This document shows positions 49,175 to 57,772 of a stretch of DNA of 64,000 nt, piece after piece (position 1 is the first letter of the stretch; each line of letters begins with the position of its first letter). The notes below the pieces were generated by a model. It was not told where the DNA came from. It searched no databases and saw nothing but the letters and a program-made list of their open reading frames with translations. Source of the DNA: Bacillus norwichensis (GTDB lineage: Bacteria > Bacillota > Bacilli > Bacillales > Bacillaceae_C). The translations under genes were made by a program, and so were the position numbers. The DNA lies in assembly GCF_014836955.1 (NCBI RefSeq), contig NZ_JACSPV010000015.1:1-64000 (forward strand). The letters are read 5' to 3'.

Positions 49175-51232
49175 ATGCACTGGGATTGGAAAGGTGTACT
49201 GCAACCTATCAGACTTTTCGTTAATTCTGATATGACGGTTCAACATGTTTTTGCACTTCTGAAAGAAGAAGAGGCAGAAGTTGGTTTTGTTTTAGAGGAT
49301 GAAGAGATCATTGGTTATGTGACTCCTTTGTCGCTATTAAACCAGATGATGAAAGAAAAAGGGGGCCCTGCTAGCAAAATCAAACCGGAAAAGGACTTTT
49401 TGTTCGTCCGGGAAGAGGCAGCTGCTAAGCATATTCATAATTGCTATTTGGTCATAGGTGCTGATCTAGTCAATCGGCCAACCGGTTATATGATTATGGA
49501 TCATTTAAATCGGTACTTAAGCGAAGTTCAATTGAAAAACTTCAACGACGCACTGAACAATGCCGAAATGGGCATCGTCACAATGGATGCATCTTTCCAT
49601 GTCATTTTCATGAATGAAAAAGCGGAACAGATCTTAGGTATGAAGAGGTCGGTCATCCAAGGGCGCGATTATCGAAAGCTGATTCGAATGGATACATCTT
49701 TTGATGAGGTGCTGGAAGGCCAAAAATGGTTTGGGGTAGAAAATACGTTTAATTTCAAAGCCATTTCCGGACAATTTTCTCCTATCTATGAAAGCGGTAA
49801 AATTATCGGCATCATTCACAACTTCTATCTGAAGGATCAACTGGAAGAAGCGGTGCATGAAATTGATTTTGTCCGGGAAATGAATGAGGATCTCCAAACA
49901 ATTTATTCGCTGTCCAATGAGCAAATTATAGTAGCGAATTCTAATGGAATTATCACTAAAGTTGCAGGGGCATTTTTTAGTAATTTTTGGGGAGATATTG
50001 AACATAGTGAATTGATAGGGGAAAGTGCAGCGGATTTAGAAAAAAGAGGTATTTTTACCCCGAATATCATTTCTACCTGCATTGAAAAAAACAGCAGGGT
50101 CATGTTGACGCAGAAGGGGAAAAATGGAACAGTCCTTTCGACAGCTACTCCTGTGATGGAAGATGGCAAGATTAAAAGAATCATTGTTTTATCCAAAGAT
50201 ATTTCTACGGAGGAAAAATCTTTCATTAAGTCGGAAGGTGCTGCTGAGTTTCATAGTGAACCTGTTATTTACCGCTCCTCTGAGATGACTGCTCTTATGG
50301 AAGAGGTGAAATCGGTTGCACCACTGGATTCTACTGTTTTGATTTCAGGGGAATCAGGAGTTGGGAAAGAGGTCATTGCACGAAGAATTCATCAATTGAG
50401 CGATCGGTCGTCTGGTTCGTTTGTGGCCATTAATTGTGGAGCGATTCCGGAACATTTGATTGAAAGCGAATTATTCGGCCATGAGAAGGGAGCCTTTACT
50501 GGCGCCGAATCCAAAAGAATCGGGCTCTTTGAACAAGGCCATGAAGGGACTGTTTTTTTAGACGAAGTTTCTGAACTTCCTTATTCTATGCAAGTGAAGC
50601 TGCTGCGCGTATTGCAGGAGAGAGAGGTCATACGTGTCGGCTCAACAGTGCCCATAAAAATTAATGTAAGAGTTCTAGCGGCATCAAATAAGAATTTACG
50701 GCAAATGGTTCAGAAAAAGGAGTTCCGGGAGGATCTGTATTATCGTCTTCATGTCGTTCCAATCAAAATACCTGCGCTAAGGAATCGAAAGGAAGATGTC
50801 TCTCCTTTGGCTGTAAACTTCTTAGAAGAATTAAATGAGCAAAATGGACGAGAAAAGAAGATCTCGACGAATGCTTTAAATCTTCTGGAGAGCTACCAAT
50901 GGCCAGGAAACATTAGAGAACTTCGAAACGTTATCGAAAGATTGATTGTCATTTCCAAGGAGGAAGAAATTTCAGAAAAAGATGTTTACCGCGTACTGTG
51001 GGAAACAGACTCCAATGAACAGGGTTTTTTGACAATCAAAGGCATTATCCCATTGAAAAAAGCAGTCGAGGAGACAGAAAAGCAGCTAATCGAGCTGGCT
51101 GTAGAAAAATATGGTACAGCTACGGATGCGGCGAAAGCACTTGAAGTCAGCATATCGACTGTCAGCAGGCGGATGAAAAGGTTTAATGGCGATCAAGTAC
51201 CGGGAGGTGCGGCTCATGATTTTCTTTTCTGA
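49175..51232 (+). CDS. Sigma-54-dependent activator with CBS and PAS domains
   Basis: A 685-aa enhancer-binding protein. The N-terminal 120 residues look like CBS-type repeats (VNSDMTVQHVFALL, EEIIGYVTPLSLL). Two PAS domains follow, at about 125-235 (NNAEMGIVTMDASFHVIFMNEKAEQIL) and 245-355 (QIIVANSNGIITKVAG). The AAA+ core has GESGVGKE, GAFTGA and GTVFLDEVSELP. A Fis-like helix-turn-helix ends the protein (GTATDAAKALEVSISTVSRRM). There is no receiver domain, so a ligand rather than phosphorylation should control it. The start is ATG 49175 after CGGAGGAA. Its last 17 bases overlap the PxpB-like gene, so it is co-expressed with the enzymes. Confidence 0.88.
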   Translation: MHWDWKGVLQPIRLFVNSDMTVQHVFALLKEEEAEVGFVLEDEEIIGYVTPLSLLNQMMKEKGGPASKIKPEKDFLFVREEAAAKHIHNCYLVIGADLVNRPTGYMIMDHLNRYLSEVQLKNFNDALNNAEMGIVTMDASFHVIFMNEKAEQILGMKRSVIQGRDYRKLIRMDTSFDEVLEGQKWFGVENTFNFKAISGQFSPIYESGKIIGIIHNFYLKDQLEEAVHEIDFVREMNEDLQTIYSLSNEQIIVANSNGIITKVAGAFFSNFWGDIEHSELIGESAADLEKRGIFTPNIISTCIEKNSRVMLTQKGKNGTVLSTATPVMEDGKIKRIIVLSKDISTEEKSFIKSEGAAEFHSEPVIYRSSEMTALMEEVKSVAPLDSTVLISGESGVGKEVIARRIHQLSDRSSGSFVAINCGAIPEHLIESELFGHEKGAFTGAESKRIGLFEQGHEGTVFLDEVSELPYSMQVKLLRVLQEREVIRVGSTVPIKINVRVLAASNKNLRQMVQKKEFREDLYYRLHVVPIKIPALRNRKEDVSPLAVNFLEELNEQNGREKKISTNALNLLESYQWPGNIRELRNVIERLIVISKEEEISEKDVYRVLWETDSNEQGFLTIKGIIPLKKAVEETEKQLIELAVEKYGTATDAAKALEVSISTVSRRMKRFNGDQVPGGAAHDFLF

Positions 51233-52106
51233 GACAAAGTTCGATTTTTGTGGAGATGAGTATATTTTTGCCGAAATTTCCCGGGAAATGAAGATTGAAA
51301 GTACTTTAAAGGCCCTTTCCATTACAAAAGAATTAAGCAGACGCAATATTCCTGGCATCACTGAAATTTATCCGAATAATACTTCCTATCTTGTAAGATA
51401 TGACCCAAATATCATTTCACCGCATCATTTACTAGATTATTTGCGGGATGTAGATAGGATGAAGAACGAACAAGAAAGCTTAAATGTAGATGCCAAAATC
51501 ATTGAAATCCCCACTTTATATGATGATGTGGAAACAAGAAAGGTTTCTCTTCAGTATTCTCGCCATCACGGGGAGGGCGCTGAATCAAACTTTGATTATG
51601 TTATGAAGCTGAGCGGATTTAAAAGCAGGGAAGAAGTTATCAAACGTCACTCTGATCCACTTTATTTGGTGACGGCGATCGGCTTTAAGCCAGGGCTTGC
51701 CTGGTCTTTTCCGCTGACAGTTTCAAAGGATGAAATGATTGAGGTCCCCAAATATAAAAGTCCCAGACCTTTCACACCTGAAAGAGCAGTTGGGCTGGGA
51801 GGAGTATTCTCAGTTGTCTATCCATCTGACTCTCCGGGAAGCTATCAGTTGATTGGCAGATCCGCTGTACCTGTATACGATGTCTATCAAAGGCTTGCAG
51901 CGTTCAAGGAAAGCTTTGTACTCGCCAGGCCTGGAGACTTATGGAAGTATAGGCCTGTTTCAAAAGCGGAATATCAAAACATTCGAGAAGAGGTCATCAA
52001 CGGAACATATGAATATAAAATGAAGCCTGTCTCCTTTTCCGCTGCGAAATATGATGAGCTTGGAGTAGAGTATATAGAACAACTGAAAGAGGAGTTTGAC
52101 CGATGA
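51216..52106 (+). CDS. pxpB: PxpB/KipI-like subunit (5-oxoprolinase subunit B family)
   Basis: A 296-aa member of the KipI/allophanate hydrolase subunit 1 family, cyclophilin-like fold. Visible are the N-terminal YLVRYDP region, LVTAIGFKPGLAWSF (family pattern G-F-x-P-G) and VYPSDSPGSYQLIGRS near the C-terminus. It is somewhat longer than the usual 230-250 aa and the central part is diverged. With PxpC it forms the kinase-like part of the prokaryotic ATP-dependent 5-oxoprolinase. The start is ATG 51216 after GGGAGGTG, overlapping the activator gene. It overlaps pxpC by four bases. No PxpA is present, so the true substrate may be another lactam or cyclic amide. Confidence 0.82.
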   Translation: MIFFSETKFDFCGDEYIFAEISREMKIESTLKALSITKELSRRNIPGITEIYPNNTSYLVRYDPNIISPHHLLDYLRDVDRMKNEQESLNVDAKIIEIPTLYDDVETRKVSLQYSRHHGEGAESNFDYVMKLSGFKSREEVIKRHSDPLYLVTAIGFKPGLAWSFPLTVSKDEMIEVPKYKSPRPFTPERAVGLGGVFSVVYPSDSPGSYQLIGRSAVPVYDVYQRLAAFKESFVLARPGDLWKYRPVSKAEYQNIREEVINGTYEYKMKPVSFSAAKYDELGVEYIEQLKEEFDR

Positions 52107-53074
52107 TAGAGTTGATTCAACCAGGTATTCGTACAACAATCCAAGATATGGGAAGGATAGGGTACTTTCATCAGGGAGTTCCGCCAGCTGGGGCTGCAGA
52201 TAAATTCTCCTTCATATTCGGGAACCTGCTTTTAGGCAATCCGCGCCATGTTGCGGCTCTAGAAATGATGGTCAAGGGGACGACGATCGAATTTCATAAA
52301 AAAACAACTGCAATTATTACAGGGGCTCCAGTACAAGTACTTTTAAATGGCGCTGAGCAGCCAATGTGGACAGTATTTGAAGTTCAAAAAGGCGATGTAC
52401 TTGAAATTGGTCACATCCAAAAAGGATTATTCAGCTATTTGTGTGTGTCAGGAGGATTTGATGTTCCAGAAGTGCTGGGAAGCAAGTCGACTTGTCTCGC
52501 TAGTGTTTTTCCTGGAATCACTGGAAGACTATTGCTGGCGGGAGATAAAATCCCACTTTCCGAACCACTACCTGGAGCTGCTCAGCATATAGGAAAAGAA
52601 CTAATCCGTGAAGCTATTCCGGAGTTTGGGAAAACGGAAACAGTACATGTTGTTTTAGGCATCACCTGTGACTTAATTCGCGATGAGGGGCTTGTATCTT
52701 TTTTAAACAGCCACTGGAACATCCAACCACAATCGGATCGGACTGCGTGCAGGGCAAAAGGCGGCCACATCAGTTACTCAGAAATTGAATCGCCATTTGG
52801 CTCGGGAGGAACACCAGGAAATATTGTTGATATCCCCTATCCCATCGGCGCTGTCATCGTGCCGAATGAGGAAGAGATTATCATTTTATTGAATGATGGT
52901 ACTGGTGGTGGCGGCTTCGTAACAATTGGAACAGTCATCTGGCCGGATATTAGTAAATTGTCTCAAATGAGACCAATGTCAAAAGTTAAATTTCAGGCTA
53001 TCACAGTAGATCAGGCTATTTCGATTAGACGAGAGAAAGAGAAACTAATAGAAAAAGTACAAGCAAGTATCTAA
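52103..53074 (+). CDS. pxpC: PxpC/KipA-like subunit (biotin-dependent carboxylase-like)
   Basis: A 323-aa member of the KipA/allophanate hydrolase subunit 2 family. It has the N-terminal GIRTTIQDMGRIGYFHQGVP with A-G-A-A-D and the LLLGNPRHVAALEMM segment. VSGGFDVPEVLGSKSTCLAS and GAVIVPNEEEIIILLNDGTGGGGFVTIGTVI in the C-terminal half are also seen. Full length for the family. It is coupled to pxpB by an ATGA overlap and should bind it. Together with HyuA/HyuB-like proteins downstream it suggests ATP-dependent opening of a five-membered cyclic amide. Confidence 0.87.
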   Translation: MIELIQPGIRTTIQDMGRIGYFHQGVPPAGAADKFSFIFGNLLLGNPRHVAALEMMVKGTTIEFHKKTTAIITGAPVQVLLNGAEQPMWTVFEVQKGDVLEIGHIQKGLFSYLCVSGGFDVPEVLGSKSTCLASVFPGITGRLLLAGDKIPLSEPLPGAAQHIGKELIREAIPEFGKTETVHVVLGITCDLIRDEGLVSFLNSHWNIQPQSDRTACRAKGGHISYSEIESPFGSGGTPGNIVDIPYPIGAVIVPNEEEIIILLNDGTGGGGFVTIGTVIWPDISKLSQMRPMSKVKFQAITVDQAISIRREKEKLIEKVQASI

Positions 53075-53176
53075 GAATAAAAGAACTTAAAGGTGGTGAT
53101 GCCCTCAAAAGGGGAGAGGAATCTGTTGAAAAGTATTTTTCTTAAATGATCATTGATTAATAACGGAGGCGAAAAT

Positions 53177-55225
53177 ATGAGTAAAATGACAAAAACAGGC
53201 TACCATGTTGCAGTTGATGTTGGTGGAACTTTCACAGATGTGTTTGTTTTTGATGAAACTACTGGAGAAATGTATGTAACGAAAACTTCATCTACGCCAT
53301 CAAACCCTGAAAAAGGGATATTAAACGGTATTGTAAAAGCCGAATTGACTGGCGATAAAATAAAAATGTTCTCGCATGGAACAACAGTTGGAACAAACGC
53401 GTTGATTGAGCGTAAGCTTCCAAAAGCTGCTCTTGTAACTACAAAAGGATTCCGTGATGTACCAGAAATCCGACGTGGGACAAAACTTGATTTATGGGAT
53501 GCATATAACGATGTTGCAGAGCCGTACATCAAGAGAAGAGACCGCTTTGAGCTTGATGAGCGAGTTGGGTTTGATGGTGAAATGTTGAAAGAAGTGAATG
53601 AAGAAGAAATCCGCGAGCTTGCCAGAATTTTAAAAAGGCGGGGTGTGGAAGCGGTTGCTATCTGCTTTATGAATGCATATGTAAATGCGGAAAATGAGAA
53701 AAAGACAAAAGAAATTTTGCAAGCAGAGCTTCCTGAAGCATACATTTGTACTTCTTCGGATACACTTCCAGAAATTTTTGAGCATGAGCGTATGAGTACG
53801 ACGATTGTAAACGCTGTACTTGGACCGACTATCAGCAAGTATATTAATACTTTGGAAGAAAACATGAAAGATCTTGGATATGATGGCGACATTATCGTTC
53901 TTCATTCAGGCGGTGGTGTTATGACTTCCCAAACGGTTCCTAAATACGCAGCTCGCCTTGCAAGCTCTGGGATTGCCGCAGGTGCAATCGCAAGTAAGCA
54001 TATCGCCAATATGTGCGGGTTTAAAAATGCTATCGGCCTTGACATGGGTGGGACAAGCACAGACATCTCCCTTATGTATGACAATGAACTACGGATTACA
54101 AAAGACTGGTATATCGAGTACGGTTATCCGATCGGTTTCCCAAGCATTGAGATTTTAACAATCGGTGCAGGTGGAGGAAGTATTTCTTGGATTGATGACG
54201 GGGGTTCTTTACGCAATGGTCCTCACAGTGCAGGAGCGGTTCCTGGACCAGCATGCTACGATCAGGGTGGAATTGAGCCGACAAACACGGATGCGAACCT
54301 TGTGCTTGGACGTTTGAATACGAAGTTGATTGACGGACAAATGGAACTAGATAAGGATTTGTCTCAAAAAGCAATTGAAGAGCGAGTGGCTCAACCGTTG
54401 GGGTACAACGTCTACGGTGCTGCCAATGCCATGATTCAAGTAGCTAATGCTAATATGTGCGACGCACTTAACTTGATTTCTGTACGACGCGGCTATGACC
54501 CTCGCGACTTTGCCCTAGTTGCATTTGGTGGAGCAGGTGCACTTCACGGAGCAGATCTCGCAAGGGAAATGGAGATACCGACAGTGATCGTTCCGGCTCA
54601 CCCAGGAGTAGCTGCAGCAATGGGTTGTCTGCTTGTTGACGTTCGTCATGACATTACTAAAACATATTTTGCCAATGTCGCCGAAGTAACGAAAGAAGAA
54701 CTGGAAACAGAATTCATTGAAATGGAAAAAGAAGCGACTGAGCTGTTGGTTGAAGAAGGTATTGAGGAAGAACAAATGCATTTGATTCGCTACATTGATA
54801 TGCGGTATGTCGGGCAATGGAGAACGCTATCTGTCACAATTGACCGTCCAATTACATCCTTGGATGAAGCGATTGAAAGATTCCATCTTGAGCATGAGCG
54901 TGAGTTCGCATTTGCTGACAGGGATAAAGGAATTGAAATTTATGGGATGCGCGTAGAAGCGATTGGTGCAGTCAATAAGCCGGTATTTACAAAAGAAGAG
55001 CCTCAAGGTAGCTTGGAAGAAGCTGTAAAAGAAACACGCCGTGTGTACTTTGAAGAGGCTGGAGGACTAGTTGATTCAAAAATCTATGACCGTACGAAAA
55101 TCCCTGTACTGTCAGAATTTAATGGACCGGCTGTAATCGAACAGCTCGATTCAACAATTGTTGTACCGCCAGATTATTCTGTCAAAATTGATGAATACCG
55201 CAATATCATCATGAGCCGTATTTAA
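53177..55225 (+). CDS. hyuA: Hydantoinase/oxoprolinase subunit A (HyuA-like)
   Basis: A 682-aa protein of the hydantoinase A/5-oxoprolinase N-terminal and C-terminal families. It has an actin-like ATP site (AVDVGGTFTDVFVFDE, FSHGTTVGTNALIERK, ALVTTKGFRDVPEIRR, GLDMGGTSTDISLMYD) and VAFGGAGALHGADLAREM. Such subunits phosphorylate or carboxylate the substrate in N-methylhydantoinase, 5-oxoprolinase and acetone carboxylase complexes. The start is ATG 53177 after CGGAGGCG. The B subunit follows after 48 bases. No acetone-carboxylase gamma gene is present, which favours a hydantoinase/oxoprolinase-type reaction. Confidence 0.92.
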   Translation: MSKMTKTGYHVAVDVGGTFTDVFVFDETTGEMYVTKTSSTPSNPEKGILNGIVKAELTGDKIKMFSHGTTVGTNALIERKLPKAALVTTKGFRDVPEIRRGTKLDLWDAYNDVAEPYIKRRDRFELDERVGFDGEMLKEVNEEEIRELARILKRRGVEAVAICFMNAYVNAENEKKTKEILQAELPEAYICTSSDTLPEIFEHERMSTTIVNAVLGPTISKYINTLEENMKDLGYDGDIIVLHSGGGVMTSQTVPKYAARLASSGIAAGAIASKHIANMCGFKNAIGLDMGGTSTDISLMYDNELRITKDWYIEYGYPIGFPSIEILTIGAGGGSISWIDDGGSLRNGPHSAGAVPGPACYDQGGIEPTNTDANLVLGRLNTKLIDGQMELDKDLSQKAIEERVAQPLGYNVYGAANAMIQVANANMCDALNLISVRRGYDPRDFALVAFGGAGALHGADLAREMEIPTVIVPAHPGVAAAMGCLLVDVRHDITKTYFANVAEVTKEELETEFIEMEKEATELLVEEGIEEEQMHLIRYIDMRYVGQWRTLSVTIDRPITSLDEAIERFHLEHEREFAFADRDKGIEIYGMRVEAIGAVNKPVFTKEEPQGSLEEAVKETRRVYFEEAGGLVDSKIYDRTKIPVLSEFNGPAVIEQLDSTIVVPPDYSVKIDEYRNIIMSRI

Positions 55226-55273
55226 AAAAGCAAGGCTAATTTAAAATAAAACTGCGAAAAAAGGGGAGATATG

Positions 55274-57232
55274 ATGTTTAATGTCGATACAAAACTTGAT
55301 CCGGTAACATTTGAAGTCTTAAAAAACGGATTTGTGAATCTTGTTGACCAAATGTCTGAGCAAGTGTTGCGTACATGCTATTCATTCGTAATTTATAATC
55401 GTGATTTCAGTTCAGCACTATGTGATGCCAATGGAAATACGATTATGCAGGGGACGCAGGATATTTCCGTTCACGTAGGAACACTTCATTTAACTGCAAA
55501 AGCAGTCATTGAAGATTTCGGTGATGATATCCATCCTGGAGATGTCTTTATTGTAAATGACCCGTACCGTGGTGGTACACACTTTAACGACACGCGGATC
55601 ATCCGTCCTGTATTTTACAATGGAGAATTGATTTCATTTATGCAGGTAAACGGACACTGGGCAGACATGGGGGGATCTACTCCTGGTTCCTTTGATGTCA
55701 ATGCGAAAACACATTATGGAGAAGGTATGCGAATTCCGCCGCTTCGGATTTGGAGCAAAGGAGAATACTTGGAAGACGTTGCGAACGTGCTTGTTTCCAA
55801 TATGCGTGTTCCAGAAGAACGATTAGGGGATCTTCGTTCGCAAGCGGAAGCAACTAAAACAGGTGAAAGACAACTGATTACTTTTATTGAAAAATATGGT
55901 CTTGATACTGTATTAACTGCGTTTGAAGAAGTACAAAACTATGTGGAACGTCTCGCGCGTGCAAAAGTTAAGGAGCTTCCTGACGGTGTATGGGAAACGA
56001 CAGACTTTATTGATATGGACCCTGAAATAGGAGACGGTCTGATCCCGATTAAAGTGAAAATGACGATTAAAGACGATGAGATTTTCTATGATCTGTCTGG
56101 CTCTCATAAATATATTGGCTGCTTCTTGAACTCTGCTTTCGGTTCGTCGCTGTCTGCAGCATATGCGGGAACAAAAACGTTCTTCCCTGATATTCCTTTG
56201 AACTCCGGCTTTTACAGAGCTGTACATGTGGAACTTCCGGAGAACTCAGTAGTAAATGCCCCGTGGCCAGTAGCGGTGACAGGATTCTGTTCAGGTGCTT
56301 ATGAAAAAATTATGAATGCTTGCTTTGAATTATGGTCAAACATTATGCCGGAACGCGCTTTGGCTTGCTCATTCAACTTAGAATATCTGCTTATTGGGGG
56401 AGATGACAAGCGGGCAGGCTATGAAAACTACTTCATGTGGTACGACTGGATGGCGGGCGGACATGGGGGCCGTAGCATAAAAGATGGTGCTAATGCGACT
56501 TCTCCAGTATTCGGAGTAGGGCTCAGCATCCAGCCTTGTGAGGGGCAGGAGCGACTGTCTCCAGTTATTACAACAAAACATGAGATTGTTACTGACTCTG
56601 GCGGTCCTGGTCAATTCCGAGGTGGTTGTGGAGTCGAGAAGGGCGGAATCCTTACAGAGGCTCATGACGCTGTTATGTCATACTGCTGCGACAGATCTCG
56701 TTCTGTTACTTGGGGAATTTTTGGCGGACTTCCTTCTACACCGCATGGCGTTGAACTTCAAAGAAGCGGACAAGAGTCAGAATTCCTTGGAACAATCTTC
56801 TCCAATGTAAAAGTTGGCAAAGGTGATTACTTCACACGTCCATCTGCGGGGGGAGGCGGACTTGGCGACCCTCTTGAAAGAGATCCTAAATCCGTCCTTG
56901 AAGATGTCATTGACGAATATGTATCCATTGAACGTGCAGAAAAGGATTACGGAGTCGTCATCAAAGAGATCGACCGTGAAATCGACCTTTTTGAAATTGA
57001 TGCAGAAGCAACGGAGAACGCACGTGAATTAATCCGTTTGAACCGTCAAAAATGGCTTGAAGAAAATCCTGAAACTGTGATGGAAAAGTTCCGTAAAGGG
57101 GAAGTAGATCTACTTGACCTCATCCGTCGCTATGGAATCATTATTGACCAGCAAACAGGTGAATACCTGCCAAAAACAACAGATCAAAATAGAGAAGCGA
57201 TGAGAAAGCGTACTTTAGAGTATTGGAAGTAA
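55274..57232 (+). CDS. hyuB: Hydantoinase/oxoprolinase subunit B (HyuB-like)
   Basis: A 652-aa HyuB-family protein. Visible are DPVTFEVLKNGFVNLVDQM at the N-terminus, SVHVGTLHLTAKAVIEDFG, HPGDVFIVNDPYRGGTHFND (the metal-site segment), FMQVNGHWADMGGSTPGS, and DSGGPGQFRGGCGVEKG toward the C-terminus. Length matches the free B subunit. It pairs with HyuA to hydrolyse or carboxylate a cyclic amide or ketone. The start is ATG 55274, five bases after GGGGAG; ATG 55271 is adjacent and almost as likely. It is the last gene of the operon before a terminator. Confidence 0.92.
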   Translation: MFNVDTKLDPVTFEVLKNGFVNLVDQMSEQVLRTCYSFVIYNRDFSSALCDANGNTIMQGTQDISVHVGTLHLTAKAVIEDFGDDIHPGDVFIVNDPYRGGTHFNDTRIIRPVFYNGELISFMQVNGHWADMGGSTPGSFDVNAKTHYGEGMRIPPLRIWSKGEYLEDVANVLVSNMRVPEERLGDLRSQAEATKTGERQLITFIEKYGLDTVLTAFEEVQNYVERLARAKVKELPDGVWETTDFIDMDPEIGDGLIPIKVKMTIKDDEIFYDLSGSHKYIGCFLNSAFGSSLSAAYAGTKTFFPDIPLNSGFYRAVHVELPENSVVNAPWPVAVTGFCSGAYEKIMNACFELWSNIMPERALACSFNLEYLLIGGDDKRAGYENYFMWYDWMAGGHGGRSIKDGANATSPVFGVGLSIQPCEGQERLSPVITTKHEIVTDSGGPGQFRGGCGVEKGGILTEAHDAVMSYCCDRSRSVTWGIFGGLPSTPHGVELQRSGQESEFLGTIFSNVKVGKGDYFTRPSAGGGGLGDPLERDPKSVLEDVIDEYVSIERAEKDYGVVIKEIDREIDLFEIDAEATENARELIRLNRQKWLEENPETVMEKFRKGEVDLLDLIRRYGIIIDQQTGEYLPKTTDQNREAMRKRTLEYWK

Positions 57233-57310
57233 AAGGGTTAAGCACAAGTGGATTAGTAATAAATCGACTTGGCGGCGTTACAGACTGAACGCTGAAGTCA
57301 TAAAGTAGAA

Positions 57311-57345
57311 AAGGAGAGCTGCTCTGCGTGGGCAGCTCTCCTTCA
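57311..57345 (+). terminator. Terminator hairpin of Pxp/Hyu operon
   Basis: A perfect 12-bp stem AAGGAGAGCTGC/GCAGCTCTCCTT, short T-rich tail. Confidence 0.8.
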
Positions 57346-57734
57346 ATTTGTCCGTTGAAAAAGTGTGATTATAGGTTGAAGAAGGGGCAATCCTTAAAGT
57401 AAATTGGTCGGGCGTTTGCAAAAAAGCCGAACTGTTCAATTTAACAGAAATGATACCTGGCTAAGAGGAGATACTATTGGAAAAAGCAGAATCCTGCTTG
57501 AATTAAATACTGTTCAGTTTGGCCGAGTTACTGTCCGACTTAGGAGAAAGACTTTTTGGCAAAGAGAGATACTATCGAAAAAAGTAGGAATACTATCCAG
57601 GAACGATAAATCCGATCCATTATTGGTGAGTGTTTTTACAGTGGGGTACCGCTTTTAATGAAATCACATAGAATGGGTACTAAGCTCAGTCTAATGCACA
57701 TTTCCTATCTGAAGAAAATCCTGATGAGGTAAAT
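57346..57734. other. Gene-free stretch with vaguely repeated text
   Basis: About 390 bases between convergent operons. GGAGATACTATTGGAAAAAG and a similar AGAGATACTATCGAAAAAAG suggest a decayed internal duplication. An 84-codon open frame here has no convincing start site or composition. No function assigned. Confidence 0.4.
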
Positions 57735-57766
57735 AAAAAAGCGATCCGAGTCGGATCGCTTTTTTC
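57735..57766. terminator. Bidirectional intrinsic terminator between convergent operons
   Basis: AAAAAAGCGATCC-GAGTC-GGATCGCTTTTTT, symmetric with A and T runs on both sides. It serves the minus-strand transaminase gene, whose stop is seven bases away. Confidence 0.9.
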
Positions 57767-57772
57767 ATATAA

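Noticed and set aside
53177-57232. Acetone carboxylase assignment for the HyuA/HyuB-like pair
   Set aside because: No gamma subunit gene is present, and the PxpB/PxpC neighbours favour a cyclic-amide substrate.
57404-57658. An 84-codon open frame between convergent operons
   Set aside because: No RBS, odd composition, and it overlaps a decayed internal duplication.
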